From an uncultured Collinsella sp. (GTDB lineage Bacteria > Actinomycetota > Coriobacteriia > Coriobacteriales > Coriobacteriaceae), in contig URPJ01000010.1 in assembly GCA_900549745.1 (NCBI GenBank), positions 1 through 64,000 on the forward strand: a stretch of 64,000 nt of DNA. Direction: 5' to 3'. A program made the position numbers and the translations under genes. This document shows, piece by piece, positions 55,077-63,541 of this stretch. The notes beneath the pieces were generated by a model. It was not told the DNA's origin. It worked only from the letters and a program-made list of their open reading frames with translations, and did no database searches. Positions within the stretch are counted from its first letter, which is position 1. Each line of letters starts with the position of its first letter.

Positions 55077-55699
55077 AGACCGAGAGCCTCTTTGACATCC
55101 CCGTACACGGTCTCGCGAGCCTGGTCACCGTTGACCGACTTGAGCAGACCCTGGCCACGATAGTAGTCGACGAGCGGGCTCGTGGACTTCTCGTAGACGT
55201 CGAGACGGTTCTTGATGGTCTCGGGCTTGTCGTCGTCGCGCTGATACATCTCGCCTGCGCACTTGGGGCAGGTGGCATCGGCAGCGGTGCCGGTGTAACC
55301 GCAGGCGCGGCAGGTGCGACGCGAAGACAGACGATCGATAATGACCTCGGGGGCCACATCGACCAGAAGGGCACAGTCGATCTCGCGACCCATGGCGGAA
55401 AGCTCGGAATCGAGCGTCACAGCCTGGGCGGTGTTGCGCGGGAAGCCGTCGAGGATGAAGCCCTGCTGGGCGTCATCGGCGGCAAGGCGCTCCTTGACAA
55501 GGTCGATCACGAGCTGGTCGGGAACGAGCTCGCCAGCGTCCATGTACTTCTTAGCCTGAATACCAAGCTCGGTGCCACCCTTGACGGCAGCACGCAACAG
55601 GTCGCCCGTGGAAATATGGGCGACGCCAAACTCGGCGACGAGCTCCTGTGCGACGGTGCCCTTACCGGCACCCGGAGCTCCGAGCAATACGAGGTTCAT
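55073..55699 (-). CDS. adk: Adenylate kinase
   Basis: 208 residues, long form. P-loop GAPGAGKGT, AMP-binding STGDLLRA and GFPRN, and a zinc-binding LID (CRACGYTG...CPKC). It equilibrates ATP, ADP and AMP. The ATG at 55699 follows GGAGG; a TTG at 55705 is less likely. 18 bp after secY. Confidence 0.97.
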   Translation of the reverse strand: MNLVLLGAPGAGKGTVAQELVAEFGVAHISTGDLLRAAVKGGTELGIQAKKYMDAGELVPDQLVIDLVKERLAADDAQQGFILDGFPRNTAQAVTLDSELSAMGREIDCALLVDVAPEVIIDRLSSRRTCRACGYTGTAADATCPKCAGEMYQRDDDKPETIKNRLDVYEKSTSPLVDYYRGQGLLKSVNGDQARETVYGDVKEALGL

Positions 55700-55717
55700 G
55701 AGCAATCCTCCTCTAGC

Positions 55718-57004
55718 CTATTTAAAGAATCCATCGTAATCATACATCTTGATCTGGCCTTCGAGCTTATCGACCGTGTCGAGCACGACGCCGACCATGA
55801 TGAGGATGGACGTGCCGCCAAATGCCTGGATCAGATGGTTACCCGTGAAGGAGAAGATGATCGAAGGCACGATGGCGATGAGCGCCAAAAAGACAGCGCT
55901 AGGAAGCGTGATCTTGTTGAGCGCGTTCTTGATGTAGGCCGCGGTAGCCCTACCCGGACGCACGCCCGGAATAAAGCCGCCCTGCTTCTTAAGGTTATCG
56001 GCCGTGTCATCGGGGTTGAACACCATGGAGGTGTAGAAGTACGCGAAGAACACGATGAGGACAACGTTAAGCACCCAGTTGAGCCAACCGGTCGAAAGCG
56101 CGGAGGCAACTGCCTGAATCCAGCCGATGCCGGGGAAGAACACGGCAATCTGAGCGGGGAAGTACAGCAGCGCCGAAGCGAAGATGATCGGCACGACACC
56201 CGCGGTGTTGACCTTGATGGGCAGGTAGGTGGTCTGGCCACCCATCATGCGACGGCCCACGACGCGTTTGGCGTAGGAGACCGGGATGCGGCGCTGGCCG
56301 CGCTCAAGGAAAACAATCAGCGGGATAACCAGCAAAATGATGGCGCAGATGATCACCATGGTGATGATACCACCGGCATTGCCCTCGGTGCTGGAGAAGA
56401 TAGCCTGCGGCAGGCCGGCCATGATGTTCGCAAAGATGATCAGCGACATGCCATTGCCGATACCGCGCTGGGTGATGAGCTCACCAATCCACATGATCAG
56501 CATGGCACCCGCAGTGAGCGTGCCGACGATCATGAGGTCGAAGATGATCTCGGGAGCGCCGGCGCCATTGAAGCTGATGCCGAAGCTCTTAAAGAGGAAG
56601 AGGTAACCCACGGAGTTGAGGATTGCCAGAGCCAGGGTGAGGTAACGCGAATACTGCGTGATCTTGGTCTGACCGACCTCGCCCTCGCGGGCAAGCTCAT
56701 GCAGGGAAGGCACAACGGCCTGGAGCATCTGGAGGATGATCGAGCTGGTGATGTAAGGCATGATGCCCAGCGAAAACACCGACACATAGCTCAACGCGCC
56801 GCCAGAGAAAAGATTCAGGAGGGCCATAGCACCTGCGGCGACCGAATTGTTATCGGTCGAGAAAAGGCCCAGCATCCCCTGGAAGGGAATGCCGGGCACA
56901 GGAACGTGCGCACCAATGCGGTACACGACGAGCATAGCTATGGTAAAAAGAATCTTTTCGCGCAATTCTTTGATGCGGAAAGCATTCTTAAGACCATTTA
57001 GCAC
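55718..57004 (-). CDS. secY: Preprotein translocase channel SecY
   Basis: 428 residues with ten membrane helices, the plug region after helix 1 (VPVPGIPFQG), and the RQRGIGNG-like cytoplasmic loop (LITQRGIGNGMSLIIF) that contacts SecA and the ribosome. Start is GTG at 57004, overlapping the last 7 bp of rplO. Partner ATPase SecA is in the same window. Confidence 0.97.
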   Translation of the reverse strand: MLNGLKNAFRIKELREKILFTIAMLVVYRIGAHVPVPGIPFQGMLGLFSTDNNSVAAGAMALLNLFSGGALSYVSVFSLGIMPYITSSIILQMLQAVVPSLHELAREGEVGQTKITQYSRYLTLALAILNSVGYLFLFKSFGISFNGAGAPEIIFDLMIVGTLTAGAMLIMWIGELITQRGIGNGMSLIIFANIMAGLPQAIFSSTEGNAGGIITMVIICAIILLVIPLIVFLERGQRRIPVSYAKRVVGRRMMGGQTTYLPIKVNTAGVVPIIFASALLYFPAQIAVFFPGIGWIQAVASALSTGWLNWVLNVVLIVFFAYFYTSMVFNPDDTADNLKKQGGFIPGVRPGRATAAYIKNALNKITLPSAVFLALIAIVPSIIFSFTGNHLIQAFGGTSILIMVGVVLDTVDKLEGQIKMYDYDGFFK

Positions 57005-57447
57005 GGCAGCTCGACCTTTCCGCCGGCGGCCTCGATCTTGGCCTGCGCAGAAGCGCTGACCTTGTCGACCTTGACCGTGAACTTCTTGGTGAGCTCACCA
57101 TTGCCGAGCACCTTGACGGGCTCGAACTCGCTCTTGGTGATGCGAGCGGCCTTAAGAGCGGCACCGTCGATCACAGCGCCGTCCTCGAACTTACGCTCGA
57201 GACGCTCAACGTTAACAGCGGTGTACTCGATACGACGGGGGTTACGGAAGCCCGGAAGCTTGGGCAGGCGCATAGCCAGCGGAGTCTGGCCACCCTCGAA
57301 GCCGGCACCCTTGGTGCCGCCAGAGCGGGAACCCTGGCCCTTCTGACCGCGGCCAGAAGTGGTGCCGTGACCCGAAGAATTGCCACGGCCGACGCGCTTG
57401 CGGTTCTTGGTGGAACCGGGCGCGGGAGTAAGATCGTGAAGCTGCAT
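56998..57447 (-). CDS. rplO: Ribosomal protein uL15
   Basis: 149 residues with the Gly-rich N-terminus (KRVGRGNSSGHGTTSGRGQKG) and the C-terminal VKVLGNGELTKKFTVKVDKVS. Assembly and structural protein of 50S. Overlaps the secY start. Confidence 0.97.
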   Translation of the reverse strand: MQLHDLTPAPGSTKNRKRVGRGNSSGHGTTSGRGQKGQGSRSGGTKGAGFEGGQTPLAMRLPKLPGFRNPRRIEYTAVNVERLERKFEDGAVIDGAALKAARITKSEFEPVKVLGNGELTKKFTVKVDKVSASAQAKIEAAGGKVELPC

Positions 57448-57450
57448 TTG

Positions 57451-57633
57451 CTACTCCTCTACAATCTCGACAAGGTGCTTGACCTTGAAGATCATGCCGC
57501 GGACGGACTCGTTGTCAGCAATCTCGCGAACCTCGCGGATCCTGTGGAGACCGAGGGCACGGACAGTACGGACCTGGTCCTGCTTGCAACCGTTGGTGCT
57601 GCGGACCTGCTTGATCTTGATGGTGTCAGCCAT
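57451..57633 (-). CDS. rpmD: Ribosomal protein uL30
   Basis: 60 residues: IKIKQVRSTNGCKQDQVRTV and ALGLHRIREVREI are typical. Its ribosome binding site (GGAGAAC) lies in the last codons of rpsE, 2 bp away. Confidence 0.96.
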   Translation of the reverse strand: MADTIKIKQVRSTNGCKQDQVRTVRALGLHRIREVREIADNESVRGMIFKVKHLVEIVEE

Positions 57634-57635
57634 GC

Positions 57636-58160
57636 TTAGTTCTCCTTACCGACGAACATCTCGGAGACCGTCAGGCCACGGCGAGCCGCGACGTCCTCAG
57701 GGCTGGAGAGCTCCTTGAGGCCCTCGACGGCAGCCTTGATGATGTTGAGGCCGTTGTCGGTACCGAGGGACTTGGACAGGACGTTCTTGATGCCAGCAAG
57801 CTCGAAGAGGGGACGCACAGCGCCGCCGGCGATAACGCCGGTACCCTCGACAGCGGGCTTGATGATGATGCGGCCGGCACCAAAGTGGCCGAGAACCTCG
57901 TGCGGGATGGTGCCCTGATCGGTCACCGGCACGTGGAACATGTTCTTCTTGGCATCGAGAGACGCCTTGGAGATGGCCATGGGCACCTCAGCGGACTTGC
58001 CCATGCCAACGCCGACGTTGCCCTTGCCGTCGCCAACGACGACGAGAGCGACGAGGCTCATGCGACGACCACCCTTGACGGTCTTCGACACGCGGTTGAT
58101 GTAAACGACGCGCTCCTCGAACTCGGAGGCCTCGCGCTGCTGCTTCTGATTACGAGCCAT
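57636..58160 (-). CDS. rpsE: Ribosomal protein uS5
   Basis: 174 residues: N-terminal dsRBD-like part (FEERVVYINRVSKTVKGGRR) and FSALVVVGD-type core (SLVALVVVGDGKGNVGVGMG), then the C-terminal fold (AGGAVRPLFELAGIKNVLSKSLG). Mediates mRNA helicase activity and accuracy of 30S. RBS GGAGG. Confidence 0.97.
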   Translation of the reverse strand: MARNQKQQREASEFEERVVYINRVSKTVKGGRRMSLVALVVVGDGKGNVGVGMGKSAEVPMAISKASLDAKKNMFHVPVTDQGTIPHEVLGHFGAGRIIIKPAVEGTGVIAGGAVRPLFELAGIKNVLSKSLGTDNGLNIIKAAVEGLKELSSPEDVAARRGLTVSEMFVGKEN

Positions 58161-58174
58161 GTGCTACATACCTC

Positions 58175-58543
58175 CTAGAACTCGAGACCGGCGGCACGAG
58201 CACCGTCGGCGAGGGCCTTGACGCGGCCATGGTAGATACGGCCACCGCGATCGAAGGCGACCTTGGTGATGCCGGCCTCGATGGCGCGCTTGCCAACGAG
58301 CTGACCGACCTTCTCCGCAGCCTCCTTGTTCGAGGTGTGGGTGCCCTTGAACTCGGCCTCGAGGGTCGAGGCAGAGACGAGCGTCAGGCTGGAGCCCTTG
58401 CTGTCGTCGATGATCTGGGCATAGATGTTGGCGTTAGTACGGGTCACGCGAAGACGCGGACGCTCGGAGGTACCCGAGACCTTGCCGCGAACACGACGCT
58501 GACGACGCTTGAGGCCTTCCAGCTTCGCCTTATGCTTGTTCAT
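58175..58543 (-). CDS. rplR: Ribosomal protein uL18
   Basis: 122 residues with RRQRRVRGKVSGTSERPRLRV, NIYAQIIDDSKGSSL and FDRGGRIYHGRVKALADGAR. Binds 5S rRNA. A strong hairpin (58572-58593) lies in the 75-bp gap behind rplF. Confidence 0.97.
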   Translation of the reverse strand: MNKHKAKLEGLKRRQRRVRGKVSGTSERPRLRVTRTNANIYAQIIDDSKGSSLTLVSASTLEAEFKGTHTSNKEAAEKVGQLVGKRAIEAGITKVAFDRGGRIYHGRVKALADGARAAGLEF

Positions 58544-58571
58544 ACGTAAACTCCTAAAAAGGTTGATCTTG

Positions 58572-58593
58572 CCAGCACCTGACGGGGTGCTGG
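58572..58593 (-). promoter_or_regulatory. Hairpin between rplF and rplR
   Basis: CCAGCACC / GGTGCTGG with a 6-base loop in an otherwise compact operon; 30 bp before the rplR start. No T-run of terminator type directly follows (AAGATCAACC), so processing or regulation is more likely. Confidence 0.5.
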
Positions 58594-58618
58594 TCTTATG
58601 CGAGTGAGTCGGTTACGA

Positions 58619-59155
58619 CTACTTGGCGGCCTTACCCAGCTTGCGGCGGATGTGCTCGCCAACGTAGTGGATACCCTTGCCCTTGTAAGGCTCGGGAGGA
58701 CGATGGCCGCGGATCTCAGCGGCGATCTGACCGACCTGCTGCTTGTTGATACCCTTGACGTTCACGTGGGTGTTGTCGGGAACCTCGAAGGTGATGCCCT
58801 CGGGAGCCTCGACGATCACGGGGTGCGAGAAGCCCAGGGAGAACTCGAGGTTCTTGCCCTTCTGCTGCACGCGGTAACCGACGCCGGCGAGCTCGAGCTT
58901 CTTCTCGAAGCCCTCGGAAACGCCAACAACCATGTTGTGGATGAGGGCGCGGGTGAGGCCGTGGCGGGCACGGGTCTCACGCTCGTCGTCGGGACGGGAA
59001 ACGGTGAGGACGTTGTCCTCGACGTTGATAGCGAGCTTCTCAAAGACATCGAGCTCGAGCTGGCCCTTGGGGCCCTTGACGACAACGTTGTTGCCGTTGA
59101 CTGCCACTTCGACTCCGGCGGGAATCTGGACAGGCTTATTACCGATACGAGACAC
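58619..59155 (-). CDS. rplF: Ribosomal protein uL6
   Basis: 178 residues: SRIGNKPVQIPAGVEV, LELAGVGYRVQQKGKNLEFSLG and GQIAAEIRGHRPPEPYKGKGI are family marks. Start is GTG at 59155 with AAGGAGA upstream. Located near the GTPase centre of 50S. Confidence 0.97.
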   Translation of the reverse strand: MSRIGNKPVQIPAGVEVAVNGNNVVVKGPKGQLELDVFEKLAINVEDNVLTVSRPDDERETRARHGLTRALIHNMVVGVSEGFEKKLELAGVGYRVQQKGKNLEFSLGFSHPVIVEAPEGITFEVPDNTHVNVKGINKQQVGQIAAEIRGHRPPEPYKGKGIHYVGEHIRRKLGKAAK

Positions 59156-59188
59156 GGTGATCTCCTTTCCTTCTACCTACCGAGCGAA

Positions 59189-59587
59189 TTACCAGACGTA
59201 AGCGATGATCTCGCCGCCGACGTTGTGCTTGCGAGCATCGCGGTCGGTCATGACGCCATGGCTGGTGGAAATAATGGCGGTACCAAGGCCACCGCGGACG
59301 CGGGGCATGTCGGCAACGCCGGTGTACTTACGCAGGCCCGGCTTGGAAATGCGGCGGATGCCGTTGATGACCTTAGCCTTCTTGGGACCATACTTAAGCG
59401 TGATGTGCAGAGTCTTCTGGGGAACGGTGTCCTCGACATCGTAGCCCTCGATGTAGCCCTCCTCGTGCAGAACACGAGCGATCTCGACGAGCTTCTTGCT
59501 GCTCGGCATGGAGACCGTGGCCTTGTTCACAGAGTTAGCGTTACGGATGCGCGTAAGCATATCTGCGATCGGGTCTGTAAGGTTCAT
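59189..59587 (-). CDS. rpsH: Ribosomal protein uS8
   Basis: 132 residues: DPIADMLTRIRNANSV, KKLVEIARVLHEEGYI and GTAIISTSHGVMTDRDAR. Primary 16S rRNA binder; in E. coli it represses the spc operon by binding near rplE. Confidence 0.97.
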   Translation of the reverse strand: MNLTDPIADMLTRIRNANSVNKATVSMPSSKKLVEIARVLHEEGYIEGYDVEDTVPQKTLHITLKYGPKKAKVINGIRRISKPGLRKYTGVADMPRVRGGLGTAIISTSHGVMTDRDARKHNVGGEIIAYVW

Positions 59588-59628
59588 ACAGATTCTCCTT
59601 CGTTCTTGATGAACACGTGCTCTTGGTT

Positions 59629-59651
59629 CTTCGCCGCCCTTAACGGCAAAG
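59629..59651 (-). promoter_or_regulatory. Hairpin between rpsN and rpsH
   Basis: CTTTGCCG / CGGCGAAG (one mismatch) with a 7-base loop in the 119-bp gap between rpsN and rpsH. Confidence 0.4.
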
Positions 59652-59706
59652 CCTTTTTAGCGCGTTTTCCCTGTTCCAAACTGATGCTTGAAACGCTGGT
59701 AGTGAC

Positions 59707-59892
59707 TTACCAGCTGGCCTTCTTAACGCCGGGAAGCTCGCCCTTGAGTGCAAGCTCGCGGAAGCAGACACGGCACAGGCCGAACTTGCGGTACACAGAG
59801 TGCGGACGGCCGCAGCGCTGGCAGCGCGTGTACTCACGAGTAGAGAACTTCTGCTTGCGATTGCACTTGACGATCATCGATGTCTTAGCCAC
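59707..59892 (-). CDS. rpsN: Ribosomal protein uS14, zinc-binding type
   Basis: 61 residues, the short zinc form (type Z) with CQRCGRPHSVYRKFGLCRVC carrying two CxxC pairs. Start is GTG at 59892 with GAGGAGGA upstream. Gaps of 79 and 119 bp on its two sides are wide for this operon and each holds a hairpin. Confidence 0.97.
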   Translation of the reverse strand: MAKTSMIVKCNRKQKFSTREYTRCQRCGRPHSVYRKFGLCRVCFRELALKGELPGVKKASW

Positions 59893-59926
59893 TTATATCC
59901 TCCTCACATAGAGTATTGTTCGCCCC

Positions 59927-59956
59927 AAGCGCCGCCCCCTTGTGGGAACGGCGCTT
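59927..59956 (-). promoter_or_regulatory. Hairpin between rplE and rpsN
   Basis: AAGCGCCG / CGGCGCTT enclosing 14 bases, in the 79-bp gap; no T-run follows, so it is unlikely to be a terminator. Confidence 0.5.
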
Positions 59957-59971
59957 ATAGGGCAGGTGAAC

Positions 59972-60529
59972 CTATTTCTTGAACGGGAAACCGAAGGCGT
60001 CCAGAAGGGCCTTGGCCTCCTCATCGGTATTGGCGGTGGTCACGAAAGTGATGTCCATACCGCGCTGGTGATCGACGGAATCGAAGTCGATCTCGGGGAA
60101 GATGAGCTGCTCGGTGACGCCCATGGAGAAGTTACCACGGCCGTCGAAGCTCTTGGCGGAGATGCCGCGGAAGTCGCGGATACGGGGGATCGCGACGGAG
60201 GTCAGACGATCGAAGAACTCCCACATACGGTCGCCACGCAGGGTAACCTTGCAGCCGATCGGCATACCAGCGCGCAGGCGGAAGGTAGCGATGGACTTGC
60301 GGGCACGGGTGATCATCGGCTGCTGGCCGGTGATGGCGCGCAGGTCGCGCACGGCACCGTCGATGGCCTTGGAATCGGTAGCGGCCTCGCCGACACCCAT
60401 GTTCACGACAATCTTCTCAAACTTGGGGATCATCATGACGTTCTCGTACTGGAACTTGTCCTGAAGCTGCTGCTTGACCTCGTTGTTGTACTTGGTCTTC
60501 AGACGCGGCACATACTTCTCTTCTGCCAT
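59972..60529 (-). CDS. rplE: Ribosomal protein uL5
   Basis: 185 residues: PKFEKIVVNMGVGEAATDSK, GQQPMITRARKSIATFRLR, GMPIGCKVTLRG and RDFRGISAKSFDGRGNFSMG. Binds 5S rRNA. It is the first gene of the block here: rplN and rplX, which normally precede it, are missing and a 311-bp gap with a repeat and then xdhC lie upstream instead. RBS AAGGAG before the ATG. Confidence 0.97.
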   Translation of the reverse strand: MAEEKYVPRLKTKYNNEVKQQLQDKFQYENVMMIPKFEKIVVNMGVGEAATDSKAIDGAVRDLRAITGQQPMITRARKSIATFRLRAGMPIGCKVTLRGDRMWEFFDRLTSVAIPRIRDFRGISAKSFDGRGNFSMGVTEQLIFPEIDFDSVDHQRGMDITFVTTANTDEEAKALLDAFGFPFKK

Positions 60530-60757
60530 TGTTCACTCCTTCTTGGGGTTTTAAGCACGGGGCGTGGCCACGATGGGTTGTCCTCGTGCCTCCTGGCTGC
60601 ATCCGCGCCGCTCATGGCATTTTGCGGTTTGGACTCGACACAGCAGGAGCCGACAAAACAATCGGTACTATACGCGCATCGGGAGTGTATTTCCAGAAAA
60701 ACCTCGTCTGCCTGCACAACTCCACAACTCCCCCGCACAAATGGGTCCAAAAAAGCT
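60530..60757 (-). promoter_or_regulatory. Upstream region and probable promoter of the rplE operon
   Basis: No gene is seen. Since the usual upstream ribosomal genes are absent, a promoter must lie here; TATAGT on the minus strand (60667-60672) is the best -10 candidate, with no convincing -35, giving a leader of about 130 nt. Confidence 0.35.
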
Positions 60758-60822
60758 GTTGCGGTGAAATAGGGACTGTTTGGCGGCCTAACAGGCTTAA
60801 ACAATCCGTATTTCACCGCAAC
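60758..60822. repeat. GTTGCGGTGAAATA palindrome, copy 2
   Basis: 24-nt inverted arms (two mismatches) around a 17-base centre, between xdhC and rplE. See copies at 14311-14377 and 63542-63608. Confidence 0.92.
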
Positions 60823-60840
60823 TTATTGGTGGGGATGCGA

Positions 60841-61884
60841 TTAGCGCTTGCGGGGGACGAGTTTGGTGCGGCGCAGGTGGATCATCTCGGCGGCGATGGA
60901 GATGGCGATCTCCTCGGGGTCCTCGGCCTCGATGGCAACGCCGATCGGCAGGTGCAGCCCGTCGATCTGGTCCTGCGTAAAGCCCTCCTGCTCCAAGCGA
61001 GCCCGCACAAAGGCCGTCTTGCGGCGCGAGCCAAGGCAACCCAGATAGGCGGGCTTGGCGCGCATGGCCTGAATCACCACGTCGATATCGGACTTGTGGC
61101 CTGCTGTGGCCACGACCACCAAGTCGCGCGGACCGATGGGGCACTGCTCGCCCAGGTTCTTGTAGTCGACCAGACGACGGTCGTAGACACCGGGTACCCA
61201 TTCGGGCGTCAGCGTGCCGGGGCGGTCGTCGCACGCCACGACGGCAAAGCCCGCCGCCGTGAGCACCCGCGCCGTCGCAGCACCCACGTGGCCGCAGCCA
61301 AAGATATAGGTCAGGCCCTCGGGGCAGAGCGTCTCGATGTGCGCGGGAGGAATCTCGGAGGCGGCGTTGGTGTAGGTGGCCTTACTCCCCTCCTCCACCA
61401 GCGAAAGCCCGGGGCAGCCCGCAATGGTGCGGCGCGATTCCTCGCCATGATACTCGGCAACATCGCCTTCGAGCGCGTTTGCGATAAACGGTTCAAAGTC
61501 GATGACGAAGTCGCCGATGCGTCGATATGCCAAGACGTCGGCAGCCGACTGGAACAACGGTGCCTTGGTCGCGTCCAGGTGCAAATAGCACAGGCAGATG
61601 GCTCCGCCGCAGATCATGCCGGTATCGGAGTTCTCGCCGCCCATGGTGTAGCGGACCAGACGCGACTGTCCCGCGCTCAGGAGCTCGCGTGCCTCGTCCA
61701 GCGCAAAGAGCTCGATCTTACCGCCGCCGATGGTGCCCGCCTGGCTACCGTCGGCAAAGACGGCCATCCAGGCGCCCACGCCGCGCGGCGACGACCCCGC
61801 CGTGCCGGCCACGACCACCAGCTCGCACGTCTCGCCAGCACGCAGGGCGGCAAGCGCCGCATTCACAACATCGAGCTTTTCCAT
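60841..61884 (-). CDS. XdhC/CoxI-family molybdenum hydroxylase maturation protein
   Basis: 347 residues: N-terminal XdhC/CoxI domain (VVVAGTAGSSPRGVGAWMAV, GTIGGGKIELFAL, CGGAICLCYLHL) and C-terminal Rossmann domain (YIFGCGHVGAATARVLTAAGF, VVVATAGHKSDIDVVIQAM, YLGCLGSRRKTAFVR). Such proteins sulfurate or insert the molybdopterin cofactor of xanthine dehydrogenase-like enzymes. It follows yqeB by 9 bp in one operon. The hydroxylase itself is not in this window. Confidence 0.9.
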   Translation of the reverse strand: MEKLDVVNAALAALRAGETCELVVVAGTAGSSPRGVGAWMAVFADGSQAGTIGGGKIELFALDEARELLSAGQSRLVRYTMGGENSDTGMICGGAICLCYLHLDATKAPLFQSAADVLAYRRIGDFVIDFEPFIANALEGDVAEYHGEESRRTIAGCPGLSLVEEGSKATYTNAASEIPPAHIETLCPEGLTYIFGCGHVGAATARVLTAAGFAVVACDDRPGTLTPEWVPGVYDRRLVDYKNLGEQCPIGPRDLVVVATAGHKSDIDVVIQAMRAKPAYLGCLGSRRKTAFVRARLEQEGFTQDQIDGLHLPIGVAIEAEDPEEIAISIAAEMIHLRRTKLVPRKR

Positions 61885-61893
61885 TGCCGCCTT

Positions 61894-62688
61894 CTATCCT
61901 CTAAAGACATCGGTGAGCATAGCGAGTGCCTCGAGCACGCCGCCGCCGACCGACGTCGCCTTGTCCGAAATATAGTTGATATAGCTGGCATCGCCGCGCG
62001 GATCGACATCGGCGCATTTTAAGCCCTCAGTCACCTGCACGCCGTTCGCCAAAAGCCCGCGCAGACAGCCATCGATCTGCGTGCACATGGGCGTATCGCC
62101 CACGTAGCCAATCACGTCTCCGGCGCTCACGATGTCGCCGATTGCGCGGTCGGACCGAAACACGCCGGCGGCGGGGCTGTGGATAACGCGTTCTTTGCCA
62201 TAGCCGGCGATAATACCCGGCACGCCCGTGTTGGGCTGGGGCGAACCTTGGGTAATGACACGGCCGAGAAAATGCCCGCGCATGGTCTCGACCACAGCGT
62301 CGCAGTCAACCGGCGCGGTAAAGCCCGGCCCCACGGCAATAACGGCAGGCGCCATGTCGCGCGTGGTGCCCAAGTTATGCTTGGCCAGAATCGCGTCGAC
62401 CACAGCCGCGGGTTTCAGTTCGTCGAGCATCTTGGCCTGGGGGTCTACCACGACGGCGACGTCTCCGGCCTCGGTAATTGCAAGCGCCTCTGCCGGCGTC
62501 TGCGCCAAGCGGGCGCGAATGCCCTCGACCTCGACCTCGCCCAAGCGAATGGCCTCGCAAAAACTGATTGTGCGGCGGATGCACGTGGGAACCGCGATAT
62601 CGGCCATAACGACCGACACGCCGGCGCGCACCAAGCGAGCGGCGACGCCCGTGGCGATATCGCCGGCGCCGCGAACATAAACGAGCAT
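61894..62688 (-). CDS. yqeB: Selenium-dependent molybdenum hydroxylase accessory protein YqeB
   Basis: 264 residues of the YqeB/EF2563 family: VRGAGDIATGVAARLVRAGV, RTISFCEAIRLGEVEVEGI, AVGPGFTAPVDCDAVVETMRGH and GDVIGYVGDTPMCTQIDG. These genes occur with selenium-dependent molybdenum hydroxylases, where a labile selenium is inserted into the active site; the biochemical step is not settled. First gene of yqeB-xdhC, divergent from yqeC. Start ATG 62688 with GGAGG ten bases upstream. Confidence 0.9.
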   Translation of the reverse strand: MLVYVRGAGDIATGVAARLVRAGVSVVMADIAVPTCIRRTISFCEAIRLGEVEVEGIRARLAQTPAEALAITEAGDVAVVVDPQAKMLDELKPAAVVDAILAKHNLGTTRDMAPAVIAVGPGFTAPVDCDAVVETMRGHFLGRVITQGSPQPNTGVPGIIAGYGKERVIHSPAAGVFRSDRAIGDIVSAGDVIGYVGDTPMCTQIDGCLRGLLANGVQVTEGLKCADVDPRGDASYINYISDKATSVGGGVLEALAMLTDVFRG

Positions 62689-62729
62689 TCCCGGGACACC
62701 TCCCTGTGCTACGGTTTGAGCAGAGCAAA

Positions 62730-62744
62730 AGCGGTCCGACCGCT
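62730..62744. promoter_or_regulatory. Candidate operator AGCGGTC-C-GACCGCT
   Basis: A perfect 7-bp palindrome in the 102-bp region between the divergent genes yqeB and yqeC, well placed to control both. Downstream, AT-rich TATTAT (62770-62775) may be the -10 of yqeC. Confidence 0.45.
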
Positions 62745-62790
62745 ACTCTGATGATTATTTATTATCACAGTATTATACGGCGGTGAACAG

Positions 62791-63525
62791 ATGGAAACGG
62801 TTAGCGGCAATCTTGCCTCGGCGCTCAGGATCGAGCCGGGCATTACCGCGATTATCGGCAGCGGCGGCAAGTCGACGTTGCTGAAAACGCTGGGTCTCGA
62901 GCTCATGCGCGCCGGCGGCGGGGTGCTCCTCTGCACCACCACGCACATGTTTCCCGTCGCCGGCGTCCCGTGGGACGGGTCGAATCGTCGCCTGGGTGCC
63001 GCACCTTGGAAGCCGGGTGCCGCGCATGTTCCCGGCTGCACCTGTGAGGCGTGCGCGGGACTTGCCCGCGGGAGTATTTGCCAGGCGGGTGTCTTAGACC
63101 CGGAAACAGGCAAGCTCTCCGCACCCGCCGAGCCACTCAACGAGCTGGCACAGCGCTTTGACTACGTGTTGGCCGAGGCGGACGGCAGCAAGCGGCTCCC
63201 GCTCAAGGCGCACGCCCCGTGGGAGCCGGTAATTCCCTCTGGCACGGCCAACATCGTCTGGATCGTCGGCGCCTCGGGGTTCGGCAAGCCCATCAACGAA
63301 GCCGTCCACCGCCCCGAGCTCTTTTGCGAGCGTTGCGGCTGCGAGCTCACTGACATCGCCACGCCCGAGCGCGTCGCCATGGTGCTCAATGCCGAGATGC
63401 AGGCGCTGAAACTCAGCACCGCACGCGTCATGCTCAACCAAGTCGACACGCTCAGCGACCCCACGATGGCCGACCGCTTCGAGGCAGCTCTCGACCGTCC
63501 CGTCGTCGCCAGCAGCCTCAAGTAG
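62791..63525 (+). CDS. yqeC: Selenium cofactor biosynthesis protein YqeC
   Basis: 244 residues of the YqeC family. A P-loop (GSGGKST, residues 23-29), CTTTHMFPV, and LAEADGSKRLPLKAHAPWEPVIP are typical, as is the C-terminal VLNQVDTLSD-type GTPase-like motif (MLNQVDTLSD). An insertion has extra cysteines (Cys83, 85, 88, 97) and CERCGC (179-184), which could bind metal. It works with YqeB in maturation of selenium-dependent molybdenum enzymes. Confidence 0.9.
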   Translation: METVSGNLASALRIEPGITAIIGSGGKSTLLKTLGLELMRAGGGVLLCTTTHMFPVAGVPWDGSNRRLGAAPWKPGAAHVPGCTCEACAGLARGSICQAGVLDPETGKLSAPAEPLNELAQRFDYVLAEADGSKRLPLKAHAPWEPVIPSGTANIVWIVGASGFGKPINEAVHRPELFCERCGCELTDIATPERVAMVLNAEMQALKLSTARVMLNQVDTLSDPTMADRFEAALDRPVVASSLK

Positions 63526-63541
63526 CCGGCCCCATCTCCTC

